From: Colwellia sp.
Lineage (GTDB): Bacteria; Pseudomonadota; Gammaproteobacteria; Enterobacterales; Alteromonadaceae
NCBI GenBank assembly: GCA_013215385.1
Contig: JABSOY010000019.1
Span: 1 to 64,000 of the forward strand
Reading direction: 5' to 3'
Length of the DNA: 64,000 nucleotides
Part shown: in pieces, positions 35,567-48,485 of the stretch
Layout: each line of letters starts with the position of its first letter
Numbering within the stretch: position 1 is the stretch's first letter
Program-made: the position numbers and the translations under genes
The notes under the pieces: generated by a model
What the model saw: the letters and a program-made list of their open reading frames with translations, nothing else
Database searches by the model: none
Told to the model about the DNA's origin: nothing

Positions 35567-35787
35567 TGGGGTTTTGCTGTCGCTGTCGCGGCTTAACGGG
35601 GCGAGGGTATCACTCATTAAGAGTGTTTTTCACTAACCATTCTCAGATCGAGTAAGGGATGGTTAGTAATTAATCGCTAGTCTAATTGTTTATGGTAATA
35701 GCACTATTGATAAATTATCTGGTTAATCTTTGTTTAGCTAGATATACCCGTGTGATACTGCTGTAGATTTTCATGGGTTTACCTTAT

Positions 35788-37035
35788 TTAATTTAACCGG
35801 CCATTTAGACTGTAAATGGGTTCAAGCAGCCATTCTATTAATGTACGTTTGTCCAACATAATATCGGCATTAAAAAGCATACCACTTTTCAAGTTAAATT
35901 TTTTGCCATAGCCTTGAATAAATTGCGTATTTAACTCGGCCTGAAGGCGATAGACGGGTTCGTTCATCGATACGGGAAAATCAACGTCGTTTTGGGTGAT
36001 CAACGTTTTATCAATACGAATTATTGTACTGGCTAAAAAGCCAAATCGTTGGTGAGGAAAGGCATCAAACCGTAAACGAGCGATGTCGCCTTCTTCAATA
36101 AACCCAGCCGAGCGAGTTGGCAGTAACAGCTCGGCAACTAGTTGAGCTCCTTCTGGAAAAATGGTTAATAAAGGGCGTATAGAATTTAATGTTTCCCCTT
36201 CAACTACTTGAATAGACGTTACCATTCCTGCATGTGTTGCACTGACTACATAGCTATATTCGTTTTGCGTTTCACTGAGCTGGCGTGATAAGTCTGATCT
36301 TTTGCGTTTTAACTCACGTTTTTTTGTTATGTACTGCTGTGGAATATTAACTTGATCATACTTTAGTTGAGACAACTCATCTTGTTGGTTAATTAATGTA
36401 TAGATTAATAGTTCAGCTTCTTGGCGTACATTAATATGACGTTCTTGCTGTTCCTGATATTCAAGTTCAGAGATATGTCCTTTTTTTGCTAATTTTTCAA
36501 ATTGAATATTCTGCTGGTTAAATAGCGCTAGCTTCTCCTTTAAAAGGAGTTGTTGCGCTATTATCACTTCACGAGATTTATTTAATGAAGTTTGTTTTTG
36601 TTCAATTCTTATAAGCTCAAGTTGTTCAAGTTGAACAAGTTGCTCTTCCTCCTCAGCGAGTAGATTGATTTGTATTTCAAGTTCATTAATAAGTTTTTCA
36701 CTAAGTTCTTCACCATTATTCATATTTCGTTGACTAATAATACGGATTAACGGTGTGCCTTGAGTTACGAATTGACCTTCACTTATAAATATTTTCTCTA
36801 TAGTACCATTGCGATTAGAGTAACTTTTAATGAGCCCCTTATCAGGGCGCAAGAAACCTTGCACAGTCTCTTTTCGTGCATATTCAGCACTAAATAAAAA
36901 GATAATGGTCAAGATTACCACAGCAACAATAAGCGATGAGGTTATTTTTATTGATAACGGTTGAGCTAAAGAAATAGAGCCAACTAACCGTTGTGTTTGA
37001 GCTTCAACCGCTTCTTTTCTAAATAATTGAGTCAT
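35788..37035 (-). CDS. HlyD-family membrane fusion protein (peptide export adaptor)
   Basis: A 415-aa periplasmic adaptor: cytoplasmic N-terminus (1-30), one membrane helix (about 32-50), then a half-lipoyl domain (VQGFLRPDKGLIKSY, GTIEKIFISEGQFVTQGTPLIRI), a long coiled-coil hairpin (about 125-260), a second lipoyl half (HAGMVTSIQVVEGETL) and a beta-barrel (FPHQRFGFLASTI). It links the C39 exporter to an outer-membrane TolC. It is preceded by element copy C and followed, after 267 bp, by the second peptide gene, so both may be one transcript. Confidence 0.9.
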   Translation of the reverse strand: MTQLFRKEAVEAQTQRLVGSISLAQPLSIKITSSLIVAVVILTIIFLFSAEYARKETVQGFLRPDKGLIKSYSNRNGTIEKIFISEGQFVTQGTPLIRIISQRNMNNGEELSEKLINELEIQINLLAEEEEQLVQLEQLELIRIEQKQTSLNKSREVIIAQQLLLKEKLALFNQQNIQFEKLAKKGHISELEYQEQQERHINVRQEAELLIYTLINQQDELSQLKYDQVNIPQQYITKKRELKRKRSDLSRQLSETQNEYSYVVSATHAGMVTSIQVVEGETLNSIRPLLTIFPEGAQLVAELLLPTRSAGFIEEGDIARLRFDAFPHQRFGFLASTIIRIDKTLITQNDVDFPVSMNEPVYRLQAELNTQFIQGYGKKFNLKSGMLFNADIMLDKRTLIEWLLEPIYSLNGRLN

Positions 37036-37147
37036 TCTATTTTTCCATCATAACTGTCATCTTTAATTCATAAATCTTTATTTTTGGAGATTATTAATGT
37101 AAACCAAGTTAGCCGTACAATAAGGGCTTTTTTATTAGTAAAAATAA

Positions 37148-37254
37148 GTTAGCAAGTGTTTTTTTTATCAGCAAGCCTAAAAATAAAATAATGCGCCATC
37201 ATACTCTTAAGTTATTGTTTTTATGGGTGAATAAGTAGTGTTGTATTAATGTTG
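37148..37254 (-). promoter_or_regulatory. three-block upstream element, copy C (before the HlyD-type gene)
   Basis: Plus-strand blocks GTTAGCAAG (37148-37156), TTAAGTTATT (37207-37216) and TTGTATTAATGTTG (37241-37254). The first two blocks are again 59 bp apart and the last two 34 bp. It ends 112 bp before the adaptor start. Confidence 0.7.
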
Positions 37255-37454
37255 CAAATAAGTTGGGTAGTGTTTACTTTCACGGTTTTATTATTTTAAG
37301 GCTGCTATAGCAATAAGTTATGAAATTTAATCACAGCTATTATTGTTTTAGAGATTTCTTGAGTCTGCATTTTAGGAAAAATGACTTTATCAATTCCTAG
37401 TGAAATGAACTTTAATTTATACTTAAAGTGAATTGATTTATTTGAATATTAAAT

Positions 37455-37481
37455 AAAAAAGCGAACAAAATTTTGTTCGCT
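37455..37481 (-). terminator. uvrA terminator
   Basis: GCGAACAAAATTTTGTTCGC (37461-37480) is a perfect palindrome; on the minus strand TTTTTTATTT follows. It is 31 bp after the uvrA stop. Confidence 0.88.
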
Positions 37482-37511
37482 GTTGTTAGTAATCAACCTT
37501 TATATAATTAA

Positions 37512-40340
37512 CTAGGGATTTAAAATCGGCTTTAAAAACCTAGCGGTATGTGATGTTTTATGCTCGGCAACAACTTCAGGCGTTCCTGCTACGAGAATTT
37601 CTCCACCACCATCACCGCCTTCTGGTCCTAAATCAATAATCCAATCAGCGGTTTTTATCACGTCTAAGTTGTGCTCTATTACAACAACGGTATTACCATG
37701 ATCACGCAAACGGTGAATAACCTGCATTAATTGTTTAATGTCGTGAAAATGTAAACCTGTGGTCGGTTCATCGAGAATATACAAGGTTTTACCGGTATCA
37801 CGTTTTGACAATTCTTTAGACAACTTGATACGTTGCGCTTCACCGCCGGAAAGGGTAGTCGCTGATTGTCCTAGCTTGATATAACTCAGACCAACATCCA
37901 TTAAAGTTTGTAGTTTGCGATTCACCGCTGGAATAGGCGAAAAAAACGTTAAAGCATCTTCAATGGTCATATCAAGCACTTCGTGAATACTTTTGCCTTT
38001 GTATTTTACTTCTAGCGTTTCACGGTTATAACGTTTTGATTTACAGACATCACAAGGCACGTAAACGTCAGGTAAAAAATGCATTTCAACTTTAATCAAA
38101 CCGTCGCCCTGACAAGCTTCACAACGTCCACCTTTTACATTAAAGCTAAAGCGGCCAGGTTTATAACCACGAGAACGCGACTCTTGCGTTGCGGCAAAAA
38201 TTTCACGAATGGCGGTAAATATTCCGGTGTAAGTGGCGGGGTTTGAACGTGGTGTTCTTCCTATTGGGCCTTGGTCAATATCGATAACTTTATCGAGTAA
38301 GTCTAAACCAATAATTTCTTTATAGGGCGCTGGCACGTCGATGGTTGCGCCATTTAAGGCGATATGTGCAAGCTTATATAAAGTATCGTTAATAAGCGTT
38401 GATTTCCCCGAGCCTGAAACGCCAGTAACACAGGTCATTAAACCATTAGGAATGACTAAGTCGACATTTTTTAAGTTGTTACCTGTAGCGCCTTTAAGTT
38501 CAATAACATTCTTTTTATCAAAGGGCACACGTACTTTGGGTATTTCAATCGCTTCTTTTCCGGAAAGGTATCGTCCGGTCAATGAATTTTCACAGGCTAA
38601 AATATCGTTAACGTCGCCTTGAGCAATTATTTCACCGCCATGAACCCCAGCGCCTGGGCCAATATCAATCACGTAATCAGCGGCGCGAATCGCGTCTTCG
38701 TCATGTTCAACCACTATCACGGTATTGCCTAAGTCGCGCAAATGGATGAGGGTTTTTAATAATCGTTCGTTATCGCGTTGGTGCAAACCAATTGAGGGTT
38801 CGTCTAAAACGTACATAACACCAACCAAACCAGCGCCTATTTGACTCGCTAAACGAATACGTTGCGCTTCACCGCCAGACAATGTACCTGAGGCGCGTGA
38901 CAAATTAAGATAATTTAAGCCAACGTTAACTAAGAAACCTAATCGTTCACAGACTTCTTTAAGAATTTTTTCGGCAATTTGTGCTTTTTGGCCGGAGAGG
39001 TTTAATCCTTCAAAAAAGGCTAAGGCGTCTGAAATAGACAATTCGGCAATATGAGTTAGCGGTGTGTCGGCAATAAAAACATTACGCGCCTCAAGTCGTA
39101 AACGGGTGCCATTACAATCTGGACAATGCTGGCTATTCAAATATTTTGATAATTCGTCACGTACCGAGTTCGATTCCGTTTCACGAAAGCGACGTTCCAT
39201 GTTATTGAGAATACCTTCAAACGGATGTTTACGAATAACCACATCACCTCGGTCGTTCATATATTTAAATTGGATCTCTTGTTTGCCACTGCCACGTAGG
39301 ATTAAGTCTTGGTTACTTTTCGACAACTCATTAAAAGGGAGGTTAAGGTCAAACTCGTAGTGATCAGACAAGGCTTGTAACATTTGAAAATAATAAAAAT
39401 TGCGTTTATCCCAGCCACGAATCGCACCACCAGACAAACTTAGTTCTGGGTTAGTGATGACACGTGCAGTATCAAAAAATTGCTGGTTACCTAAACCATC
39501 ACAGGTCTTACAGGCACCTGCAGGGTTGTTAAATGAAAATAAGCGTGGCTCAAGTTCTTGCATACTGTAGCCACATTTTGAACACGCAAAATTGGCTGAA
39601 AACACTAATTCTTCGCGATCAGGTTCGTCCATAAAGGCAACTTTAGCGGTGCCGGCGGTTAAACTTAACGCGGTTTCAAATGATTCTGATAAACGCAGTT
39701 GAATATCGTCACGTACTTTTAAACGGTCAACCACAACTTCAATGGTATGTTTTTTATGAAGCTCTAAGGTTGGTGGATCAGATAAGTCGCAAACTTCTCC
39801 GTCGATTCTGGCGCGAATGTAACCTTGTGAGGCAAGGTTATCGAGTAATTTAACATGCTCACCTTTTCGGCCTTGTAGCACAGGCGCAAGCACCATAACC
39901 TTCGTTCCTTCTTCAAGTGCTAAAACTTTATCGACCATTTGAGAATTGGTTTGTGCTGCTAAAGGCTGATTATGTGTCGGACAGCGAGGTTCGCCAACAC
40001 GCGCATAAAGTAGTCGTAGGTAATCGTAAATTTCGGTGATAGTACCAACGGTTGAGCGCGGATTATGCGACGTTGATTTTTGTTCTATAGAAATGGCGGG
40101 TGACAACCCTTCGATATGGTCAACATCAGGCTTTTCCATTAACGACAAAAACTGGCGCGCATATGCAGAAAGTGACTCTACATAGCGACGTTGTCCTTCG
40201 GCATATAGCGTGTCAAAAGCTAATGAAGACTTTCCCGAGCCAGAAAGCCCGGTAATAACGACTAATTTTTCTCTAGGGATATTTAAGCTGATATTTTTCA
40301 GGTTATGTGTTCTAGCGCCACGCACTTCTATATATTTCAT
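37512..40340 (-). CDS. uvrA: UvrABC excinuclease subunit A
   Basis: A 942-aa ATPase that finds bulky DNA damage and loads UvrB for nucleotide excision repair. Length and layout match the E. coli protein (940 aa). Two ABC cassettes carry Walker [10 protein letters not shown] (31-39) and GVSGSGKST (near 640) and signature [11 protein letters not shown] and [11 protein letters not shown]. Zinc-binding modules are [10 protein letters not shown] and [16 protein letters not shown]. The start [13 protein letters not shown] is the family start. I saw no convincing LexA site upstream. It is divergent from the MFS gene, as in many relatives. Confidence 0.98.
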   Translation of the reverse strand: MKYIEVRGARTHNLKNISLNIPREKLVVITGLSGSGKSSLAFDTLYAEGQRRYVESLSAYARQFLSLMEKPDVDHIEGLSPAISIEQKSTSHNPRSTVGTITEIYDYLRLLYARVGEPRCPTHNQPLAAQTNSQMVDKVLALEEGTKVMVLAPVLQGRKGEHVKLLDNLASQGYIRARIDGEVCDLSDPPTLELHKKHTIEVVVDRLKVRDDIQLRLSESFETALSLTAGTAKVAFMDEPDREELVFSANFACSKCGYSMQELEPRLFSFNNPAGACKTCDGLGNQQFFDTARVITNPELSLSGGAIRGWDKRNFYYFQMLQALSDHYEFDLNLPFNELSKSNQDLILRGSGKQEIQFKYMNDRGDVVIRKHPFEGILNNMERRFRETESNSVRDELSKYLNSQHCPDCNGTRLRLEARNVFIADTPLTHIAELSISDALAFFEGLNLSGQKAQIAEKILKEVCERLGFLVNVGLNYLNLSRASGTLSGGEAQRIRLASQIGAGLVGVMYVLDEPSIGLHQRDNERLLKTLIHLRDLGNTVIVVEHDEDAIRAADYVIDIGPGAGVHGGEIIAQGDVNDILACENSLTGRYLSGKEAIEIPKVRVPFDKKNVIELKGATGNNLKNVDLVIPNGLMTCVTGVSGSGKSTLINDTLYKLAHIALNGATIDVPAPYKEIIGLDLLDKVIDIDQGPIGRTPRSNPATYTGIFTAIREIFAATQESRSRGYKPGRFSFNVKGGRCEACQGDGLIKVEMHFLPDVYVPCDVCKSKRYNRETLEVKYKGKSIHEVLDMTIEDALTFFSPIPAVNRKLQTLMDVGLSYIKLGQSATTLSGGEAQRIKLSKELSKRDTGKTLYILDEPTTGLHFHDIKQLMQVIHRLRDHGNTVVVIEHNLDVIKTADWIIDLGPEGGDGGGEILVAGTPEVVAEHKTSHTARFLKPILNP

Positions 40341-40789
40341 AATACCAACGTTAATAAGTTTCTTTTCGAACAGCGAAATTCAAAAAGCTCAAGGCAAGTT
40401 ATTGAGTGAAGATAATGGTTATTCTCGGTAATTGCTCCTGCATTACCCTAATCCTCTACATCCATGTAGAAACATTATCTAAATCAATAACGCGACCTGC
40501 AAGCCTGTTAAACTTACTCTTCAGGAATTTGTTAGCGATTCGATAACCGCAGATAATTTCTTTAATATAGGCTCACCATGTACAAAAGCTATTTGTTCTT
40601 AAACCACTGACCAGCGCTGAGTGGCAACAAACTTTATCGCTTTGTTATAGCTATTCACGTACAGATTGAGCCGAGTATTATTGCATAATAACTCGAAAGA
40701 AATCAGTATTAATCTCTGTTTTTGTTCAGGTCTTGGTCGTGATACTATAGCGCCGATTTTGCTTTTTTATGACACGTTTAGAGAATTCC
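40341..40789. other. divergent intergenic region uvrA / MFS gene
   Basis: About 450 bp that must hold both promoters. A short perfect inverted repeat, TCTACAT-CC-ATGTAGA (40455-40470), lies inside a GCTCCTGCATTACC-type context. No SOS box with CTG-N10-CAG spacing was found, and no gene. Confidence 0.5.
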
Positions 40790-42154
40790 ATGAGTATTAC
40801 AGGTTTAAACAGTATTGAGAAAAGAGCCGCATTTTCCTTAGCCGCCGTGTTTGGCTTACGTATGCTTGGGCTTTTTATGATCTTGCCGGTTTTTGCTATT
40901 TACGGCGAACAACTGATCGGCTTTAGCCCTATTTGGATAGGCTTAGCGATTGGGGCCTATGGTTTAACGCAAGCCATGCTACAAATTCCTATGGGTATTT
41001 TGTCTGATAAATATGGCAGAAAACCCATTATTCTCTTTGGTTTAGTGGTTTTCTTTTTTGGCAGTGTTGTCGCTGCTATGTCTGACACCATTTATGGTGT
41101 GGTTTTTGGCCGTGCGCTACAGGGAATGGGCGCTATTGCTAGTGCCGTTTTAGCCTTAGCTGCAGATTTAAGTCGAGAAGAACAACGCCCTAAAGTCATG
41201 GCCACTATCGGCATGTTTATCGGTTTGTCGTTTACTTTAGCCATGGTTTTTGGCCCTATTGTTGCGCAAGCTTTTGGCTTAAGTGGATTGTTTTGGTTTA
41301 CGGCAATACTAACTATTTTCGCCATGATAATGATTCAGTTTATGGTACCAAATTCGGTGAACAAAGCGCCAAAAGGCGATAGTGTTGCCTTACCTGAACA
41401 GCTCAGCAAACTTATTCGTCACCCAGAATTAACACGCTTAAATTGGGGGGTATTTATTCTTCATATGGCATTAACCGCCTGTTTTATCACTTTACCTAAA
41501 CAGTTTGTGGCCAGTGGTTTAGCCCTTGAACAGCATTGGCAATTATATTTGCCGGCGTTATTGGGGTCATTCTTTTTGATGGTGCCTTTTATGCTAGTAG
41601 CTATTAAAAAGCAAAAAGAAAAACAAATGTTCTCGGCAGCAATTTTATTACTTGCCGTTTCATTATTACTGCTATGGTATTTACCGCTTGGCTTTTGGAC
41701 GTTAGTGTTATCGGTGGTGATGTTTTTTACCGCTTTTAATTATTTGGAAGCGACTATGCCTTCAATATTATCGCGTATTGCCCCTGCTGGCGTAAAAGGT
41801 AGCGTAATGGGCATTTATTCGAGTAGCCAATTTTTAGGTGCTTTTACTGGTGGTGTACTCGGTGGCGCTATTGCCAGCCTATTTGGCGAACAAGCTATAT
41901 TTCTCGTTATGTCTCTTATGACCTTGTTATGGTTTTTGGGCGCGATAAGCATGAAACCATTGAAAAAGTCGAAAAATTATACCTTTGCAACGAGTATTGA
42001 TTGTGAAGAAAAAGCTCATGAAGTCGCAGAACAGTTAATCAACTTTCCTGGCGTTATTGAAGCGACCCTAGTAGCAGAAGAGTCGGTTGTTTATTTGAAG
42101 GTTGACGATAAATTAGTGAACTTAGTTGATATCAAAGCGGTGTTGAATCCATAA
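40790..42154 (+). CDS. MFS transporter, YajR-like
   Basis: About 454 aa from the ATG at 40790 (preceded by AGAG); an earlier ATG at 40769 adds seven residues. Twelve membrane helices, with the MFS motif A as GILSDKYGRKP and the start FGLRMLGLFMILPVFA typical of YajR. After the last helix comes a soluble ferredoxin-like domain of about 70 residues (ATSIDCEEKAHEVAEQL, INFPGVIEATLV), the YAM domain known from E. coli YajR. A proton-coupled drug or metabolite exporter is likely; the substrate is unknown. In related genomes it sits between uvrA and ssb. Confidence 0.88.
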   Translation: MSITGLNSIEKRAAFSLAAVFGLRMLGLFMILPVFAIYGEQLIGFSPIWIGLAIGAYGLTQAMLQIPMGILSDKYGRKPIILFGLVVFFFGSVVAAMSDTIYGVVFGRALQGMGAIASAVLALAADLSREEQRPKVMATIGMFIGLSFTLAMVFGPIVAQAFGLSGLFWFTAILTIFAMIMIQFMVPNSVNKAPKGDSVALPEQLSKLIRHPELTRLNWGVFILHMALTACFITLPKQFVASGLALEQHWQLYLPALLGSFFLMVPFMLVAIKKQKEKQMFSAAILLLAVSLLLLWYLPLGFWTLVLSVVMFFTAFNYLEATMPSILSRIAPAGVKGSVMGIYSSSQFLGAFTGGVLGGAIASLFGEQAIFLVMSLMTLLWFLGAISMKPLKKSKNYTFATSIDCEEKAHEVAEQLINFPGVIEATLVAEESVVYLKVDDKLVNLVDIKAVLNP

Positions 42155-42273
42155 ACTGAACGTCTCACTTTTAATCATGTCGGCACCCTGAATTTATTTG
42201 CTTGCATGTAGTATTTAGGCTTAGTCAGCAACTATAAATCTGTGTTTCAGGGGCTTGTTTTTAATGACCCCCT

Positions 42274-42756
42274 TTAATAAACCGCAATAATCTCGTCACA
42301 AAGTTTATTAACGCCAACCATTAATTCAACTTCATCGTCAATAAACTTACCCATTAAAGCTTTTGCCATGGGGGATGTTGGTGTGACCACCGTATAATTC
42401 TTTCCTTGAAGCTCGCCACGAAAACCACCGGCAGCTGGCGCAAGAAAAAACCAATGATTCTCATCACTGTCTTGCGCAAGTTGCACCAATGCGCCCACTG
42501 AAATAGCTGTTTTTTCATTAAAGTCGCGCAGCACTAACTGTGTTAACGCTTGTTTCGCTTGCTGAATTTGGGCGACACGACGAGACTGACCTTCTGCCAA
42601 ATAACTTGCTTCAATGGCTAGGGTGTCGTATTGGGTTTCAGCGACTGATTGGTCGTCGGTTGCGGCAAGATGCGCGTTATTAGCTGCGGTTATTGTCGCA
42701 GATAACTCTTGCTCTAAATGAGAAAATATATCACTAAGGATTTGCTTTTTATTCAT
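42274..42756 (-). CDS. GreA/GreB-family transcription elongation factor-like protein
   Basis: A 160-aa protein with a helical, coiled-coil N-terminal half (ETQYDTLAIEASYLAEGQSRRVAQI) and a C-terminal FKBP-like domain (ISVGALVQLA, FFLAPAAGG, YTVVTPTSPMAKALMGKFIDDEVEL) as in GreA/GreB and Rnk. The acidic tip that enters RNA polymerase in GreA is not clearly conserved, so activity may differ. It converges on the MFS gene and is monocistronic. Confidence 0.75.
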   Translation of the reverse strand: MNKKQILSDIFSHLEQELSATITAANNAHLAATDDQSVAETQYDTLAIEASYLAEGQSRRVAQIQQAKQALTQLVLRDFNEKTAISVGALVQLAQDSDENHWFFLAPAAGGFRGELQGKNYTVVTPTSPMAKALMGKFIDDEVELMVGVNKLCDEIIAVY

Positions 42757-42897
42757 AGCGCTTAGGATACTTGTTTGAAATTTTTAGTAAATATATTTCT
42801 AATCTGACAGGTGTCAAAATAGTGCTTGAGTTTTTAGTCATAAACGACTATTTTATAACTAACTGGTTTGACCATTAAAACGATCCTGATAAAGTGA

Positions 42898-44979
<2,082 letters not shown>

Positions 44980-45103
44980 TGGATTTGGTATTAGTCGATT
45001 GAAAAATAGATAAATTAATTTGAAATTAAGCCAGTCTTTTTATGGTCAACTGTTATGCTTACAATTATTAGCATAACGTTGACCTATAAAAATAAGAGTA
45101 ATT

Positions 45104-47047
45104 ATGTCTGCATTTCTTAAACCTGCGATTTCACTTTCGAATGCTTTGCGCTTTAAAGCAAAATTCCTTTTATTAGCCAGCATCTTCTTTTTACCAATGC
45201 TTATTGGCTCTGCTTGGATAGTACAAGAACAAAATGCCTTAATAGTACAATATCAAGAAGAATTATTAGGATTACAACAGATTCAACAAACGGTCGCGTT
45301 AGAAAAAACGATTGCTAATACCCGTATCGATAAATATTCTTTGTCGTCAGTAAAAAATAAAATTTCTGCTCTAGGGTCATCACAATATATTTCACCTTCA
45401 GCATTATCAAAAACATGGCAAGCTTTGCTTACTAGCGATGATGAAGCTCAGACCAACAGTTACGCAAAAGTTTATGAGCAAAGTTTATCGTTACGAGAAA
45501 ATATTGCGGCTTTAAGTGGCTTGACTCGCGAGGGTGATGCTATTGCCTTCTATTTTGCTGAGGCGAGTAGCCAGCGCATTCCCGCATTGTTAGAGTATTT
45601 AAAACGCATTCAAGCGATAAGCACACAGATTATTACCCAAGGATTTGACGCAGAGAGCTATACCTTGGTGGTAGCGTTAGATAAACGTATCGATGAATTG
45701 CAAGTTCAATTGGCAAAAACAATGAGCCAACTGAAGCGTGTTGCTAATAAAGAACTCTCGTCATTTTTACCAAAGTATACCGAGTTAAATAAACAGCTTG
45801 ATGATTATCAACAGACCTTACATCAGCAGATGATCGATCCTGATGATATTTCATTGAGCCAAGGGCAAGCAACGGCGTTGGCGAACAAGATTTATAAACA
45901 GGCTGAGTCATTGTTAAATACCAGTGACCAATTATTATTAACCCGTATTCATCATCTTAATGACATGAGTGTGCAAGCATTATGGATACTTGCCATTGTA
46001 CTTGCCCTAGTTATTTTACTGATCAGTTATTTATTAATGGGTATTTATCATTCTTTAATTAACAACGTTAATGCGATTAATCAAGCGGCAAAATATTTGG
46101 GCGATGGTGATTTTTCTCAATTATTAGAAGTTAACGCTGCAGATGAACTGGGTGATATCGCGAAAAACTTTAGTCAAATGCAACAGAAGATACACCAGCT
46201 ATTATCTGCTTTTTCCGGTGATATTAGTACCTTGCGTGATTCGGCTAATAATATTCATCAATTAACAGACAACATGGAGCAGAGTATTGCTCAACAACAA
46301 AAAAATACTCATAGCGTAGTGCAATCAATTAATGAAGTGAATGATTCTGTGCAGGTTATAAGTGAAAGCACAACTGCCACACAAAAGTTAACTCAGCAGG
46401 CAAGTGAGCACGCGAATCAAGGAAAAGATATTATCACGGGAACTGCGCAAACGATTATTAAAATAGCAGAAGAAGTGAATAGTTCGGCAGGCATTATTGA
46501 TGAATTAGCCAGCTACAGCAATGATATTGGTCAATTTGTGAAGGTGATTAAAGAAATAGCTGATCAAACTAATTTACTTGCCTTAAATGCTGCCATTGAA
46601 GCGGCTCGCGCGGGAGAACAAGGACGAGGCTTTGCTGTGGTTGCCGATGAAGTTCGAACGTTAGCTAGCAGAACCCAAGATTCAACGGAAGAAATTCAAC
46701 GCATTATAGAGTTATTACAATCGGGGACGAGTAGATCAGTAGAAGCTATGCACCAAGGTGTCGCAATGGCAGAACAAGGGGTTGAAAAAACGTCTTTGGT
46801 GAACAGCACTTTTTCTGAAGTTACTAATAATGTCGATGAGATTGTCGGGGCTACGCTACAAATATCTACGGCCGTTAATCAACAAGAAGCTATGGTTAAA
46901 GAGATGGCTGAAAATACCGAAAGTATTGCGCAAGGTGCCGATCAAGTAATGCAATCGGCAAAAGATGCAGCGTCAGCGGGGGAAAGCTTATTAGCATTGG
47001 CAGACCACCTTTCACAGCAATTAGCGCAATTTAAACTGCACAGTTAG
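45104..47047 (+). CDS. methyl-accepting chemotaxis protein
   Basis: A 647-aa chemoreceptor. A membrane helix (about 20-38), a helical periplasmic sensor of about 250 residues, a second helix (about 293-314), a HAMP domain and a cytoplasmic signalling hairpin with the invariant tip [35 protein letters not shown]-type motif (first 15 residues seen near 483). It controls CheA through CheW. The ligand is unknown, and no che genes are adjacent. Promoter unremarkable. Confidence 0.95.
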   Translation: MSAFLKPAISLSNALRFKAKFLLLASIFFLPMLIGSAWIVQEQNALIVQYQEELLGLQQIQQTVALEKTIANTRIDKYSLSSVKNKISALGSSQYISPSALSKTWQALLTSDDEAQTNSYAKVYEQSLSLRENIAALSGLTREGDAIAFYFAEASSQRIPALLEYLKRIQAISTQIITQGFDAESYTLVVALDKRIDELQVQLAKTMSQLKRVANKELSSFLPKYTELNKQLDDYQQTLHQQMIDPDDISLSQGQATALANKIYKQAESLLNTSDQLLLTRIHHLNDMSVQALWILAIVLALVILLISYLLMGIYHSLINNVNAINQAAKYLGDGDFSQLLEVNAADELGDIAKNFSQMQQKIHQLLSAFSGDISTLRDSANNIHQLTDNMEQSIAQQQKNTHSVVQSINEVNDSVQVISESTTATQKLTQQASEHANQGKDIITGTAQTIIKIAEEVNSSAGIIDELASYSNDIGQFVKVIKEIADQTNLLALNAAIEAARAGEQGRGFAVVADEVRTLASRTQDSTEEIQRIIELLQSGTSRSVEAMHQGVAMAEQGVEKTSLVNSTFSEVTNNVDEIVGATLQISTAVNQQEAMVKEMAENTESIAQGADQVMQSAKDAASAGESLLALADHLSQQLAQFKLHS

Positions 47048-47129
47048 GCGAAATAAAGTGACTGTTTGGGCAAATCAGGTATTATTGCCCGTTAAAGTAA
47101 TCTGTTCATAAATAAGTAGATTTTTCTGA

Positions 47130-48455
47130 ATGAATAAAGTGTCAACGTGTATACCTCTTTTATCTGAAAACATTAATGTTTTATCAGGCGCTAAGCAATA
47201 TGCCAGTGCATTAATTCGTTTAATTGAAAATGCCCAATCACGTATTTATATTACAGCATTATATTTACAAAATGATGATGCCGGACAATTGGTTTTACAT
47301 GCTTTACATCAAGCAAAACAGAATAATCCACAATTAGATATTAAAGTTTTTGTAGATTTTCATCGTGCCCAACGAGGTTTAATTGGTGATAAATCTGGAC
47401 AAGGAAATCGTGACTTCTACCTTGAGCTTGCTCAGCAGTATAGTGAAGGTATTGCCATTTATGGTGTACCGGTTAAACGTAAAGAGCTAATGGGTATTTG
47501 GCATTTTAAAGGCATGGTTTTTGATGATACTTTGTTATATACAGGTGCCAGCATTAACGATATCTACCTACACCAACATGATAAATATCGTTTAGACCGA
47601 TATTACGAAATTCAATCAGCAGAGTTATGCGTAAGTTTTTGCCAATTTCTTGATGAACTCTTTGTTGACAGTGGTATTGCTCCACAATTAAATATTGCTA
47701 CTCTACCTAATAAACTACAAGTAAAAGGGAAAATAGCGAAGTTAAAAATAGCACTGAAAATCGCCCGTTTTAAATATTCAACCACGCCGGTAAATGAAGC
47801 TAATACTTTAAATGTAATGCCATTAATAGGCTTCGGACGTCGTAAAAATCAGCTCAACGATATTATTCGCAGAACCGTGCGTGCTTCTAAAAATGAGTTA
47901 TTACTGTTTACGCCTTACTTTAATTTACCTAAACCGGTAATGCGGGATCTTCGTTCAGCGTTAAAACGTGGTGTTGAAATTACTATTATTATTGGCGATA
48001 AAAAAGCGAATGATTTTTATATTGCCGATGAAAATAAATTCTCAATGATAGGTATAATCCCTTATATTTATGAAACTTTCCTAAAAAACTTCTTAAAAAA
48101 GCAAAAGAAATATTTAGACAATAATCAGCTGAAAGTTAGATTGTGGCAACATGAGAATAATAGTTTTCATTTAAAGGGCATCGTTGCTGACAAACGTTGG
48201 CATATTTTGACCGGCAACAATTTAAATCCACGAGCCTGGGGTTTAGATTTAGAGAATGGTTTGTTGATTGATGATGTTGAGCAAAAATTACTGCCAACAT
48301 TAACCAAAGAACTTGCTGAAATTAATCAGCATACTCAGTTGATAGAAAACCATTTGCAAATTGAGTCGCCAGAACAATATCCTGAAAAACCTAGAAAGCT
48401 GTTGAAAAAACTAAGAATTTCGCAAATTGACCGTTTGTTGAAACGTTTTTTGTAA
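47130..48455 (+). CDS. pssA: CDP-diacylglycerol-serine O-phosphatidyltransferase, PLD type
   Basis: A 441-aa enzyme making phosphatidylserine from CDP-diacylglycerol and serine, the first step to phosphatidylethanolamine. It is of the gammaproteobacterial PLD-superfamily type (E. coli PssA is 451 aa). Both HKD motifs are present: His125-x-Lys127-x4-Asp132 with GASIN, and His347-x-Lys349-x4-Asp354 with GNNLNPRAW. The lysine-rich C-terminus fits peripheral binding to acidic membrane and ribosomes. Confidence 0.93.
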   Translation: MNKVSTCIPLLSENINVLSGAKQYASALIRLIENAQSRIYITALYLQNDDAGQLVLHALHQAKQNNPQLDIKVFVDFHRAQRGLIGDKSGQGNRDFYLELAQQYSEGIAIYGVPVKRKELMGIWHFKGMVFDDTLLYTGASINDIYLHQHDKYRLDRYYEIQSAELCVSFCQFLDELFVDSGIAPQLNIATLPNKLQVKGKIAKLKIALKIARFKYSTTPVNEANTLNVMPLIGFGRRKNQLNDIIRRTVRASKNELLLFTPYFNLPKPVMRDLRSALKRGVEITIIIGDKKANDFYIADENKFSMIGIIPYIYETFLKNFLKKQKKYLDNNQLKVRLWQHENNSFHLKGIVADKRWHILTGNNLNPRAWGLDLENGLLIDDVEQKLLPTLTKELAEINQHTQLIENHLQIESPEQYPEKPRKLLKKLRISQIDRLLKRFL

Positions 48456-48485
48456 GTATTACTCTAAGCTAACTTTCTCGGTTTA

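Noticed and set aside
40700-40740. CTG-TTTTTGTT-CAG as an SOS box ahead of uvrA
   Set aside because: The gap between CTG and CAG is 8, not 10, and the sequence lacks the alternating AT core.
42249-42275. AGGGG / CCCCCT pairing between the MFS and GreA-like genes as terminator
   Set aside because: Stem of only five or six pairs with a long loop and no good T run.
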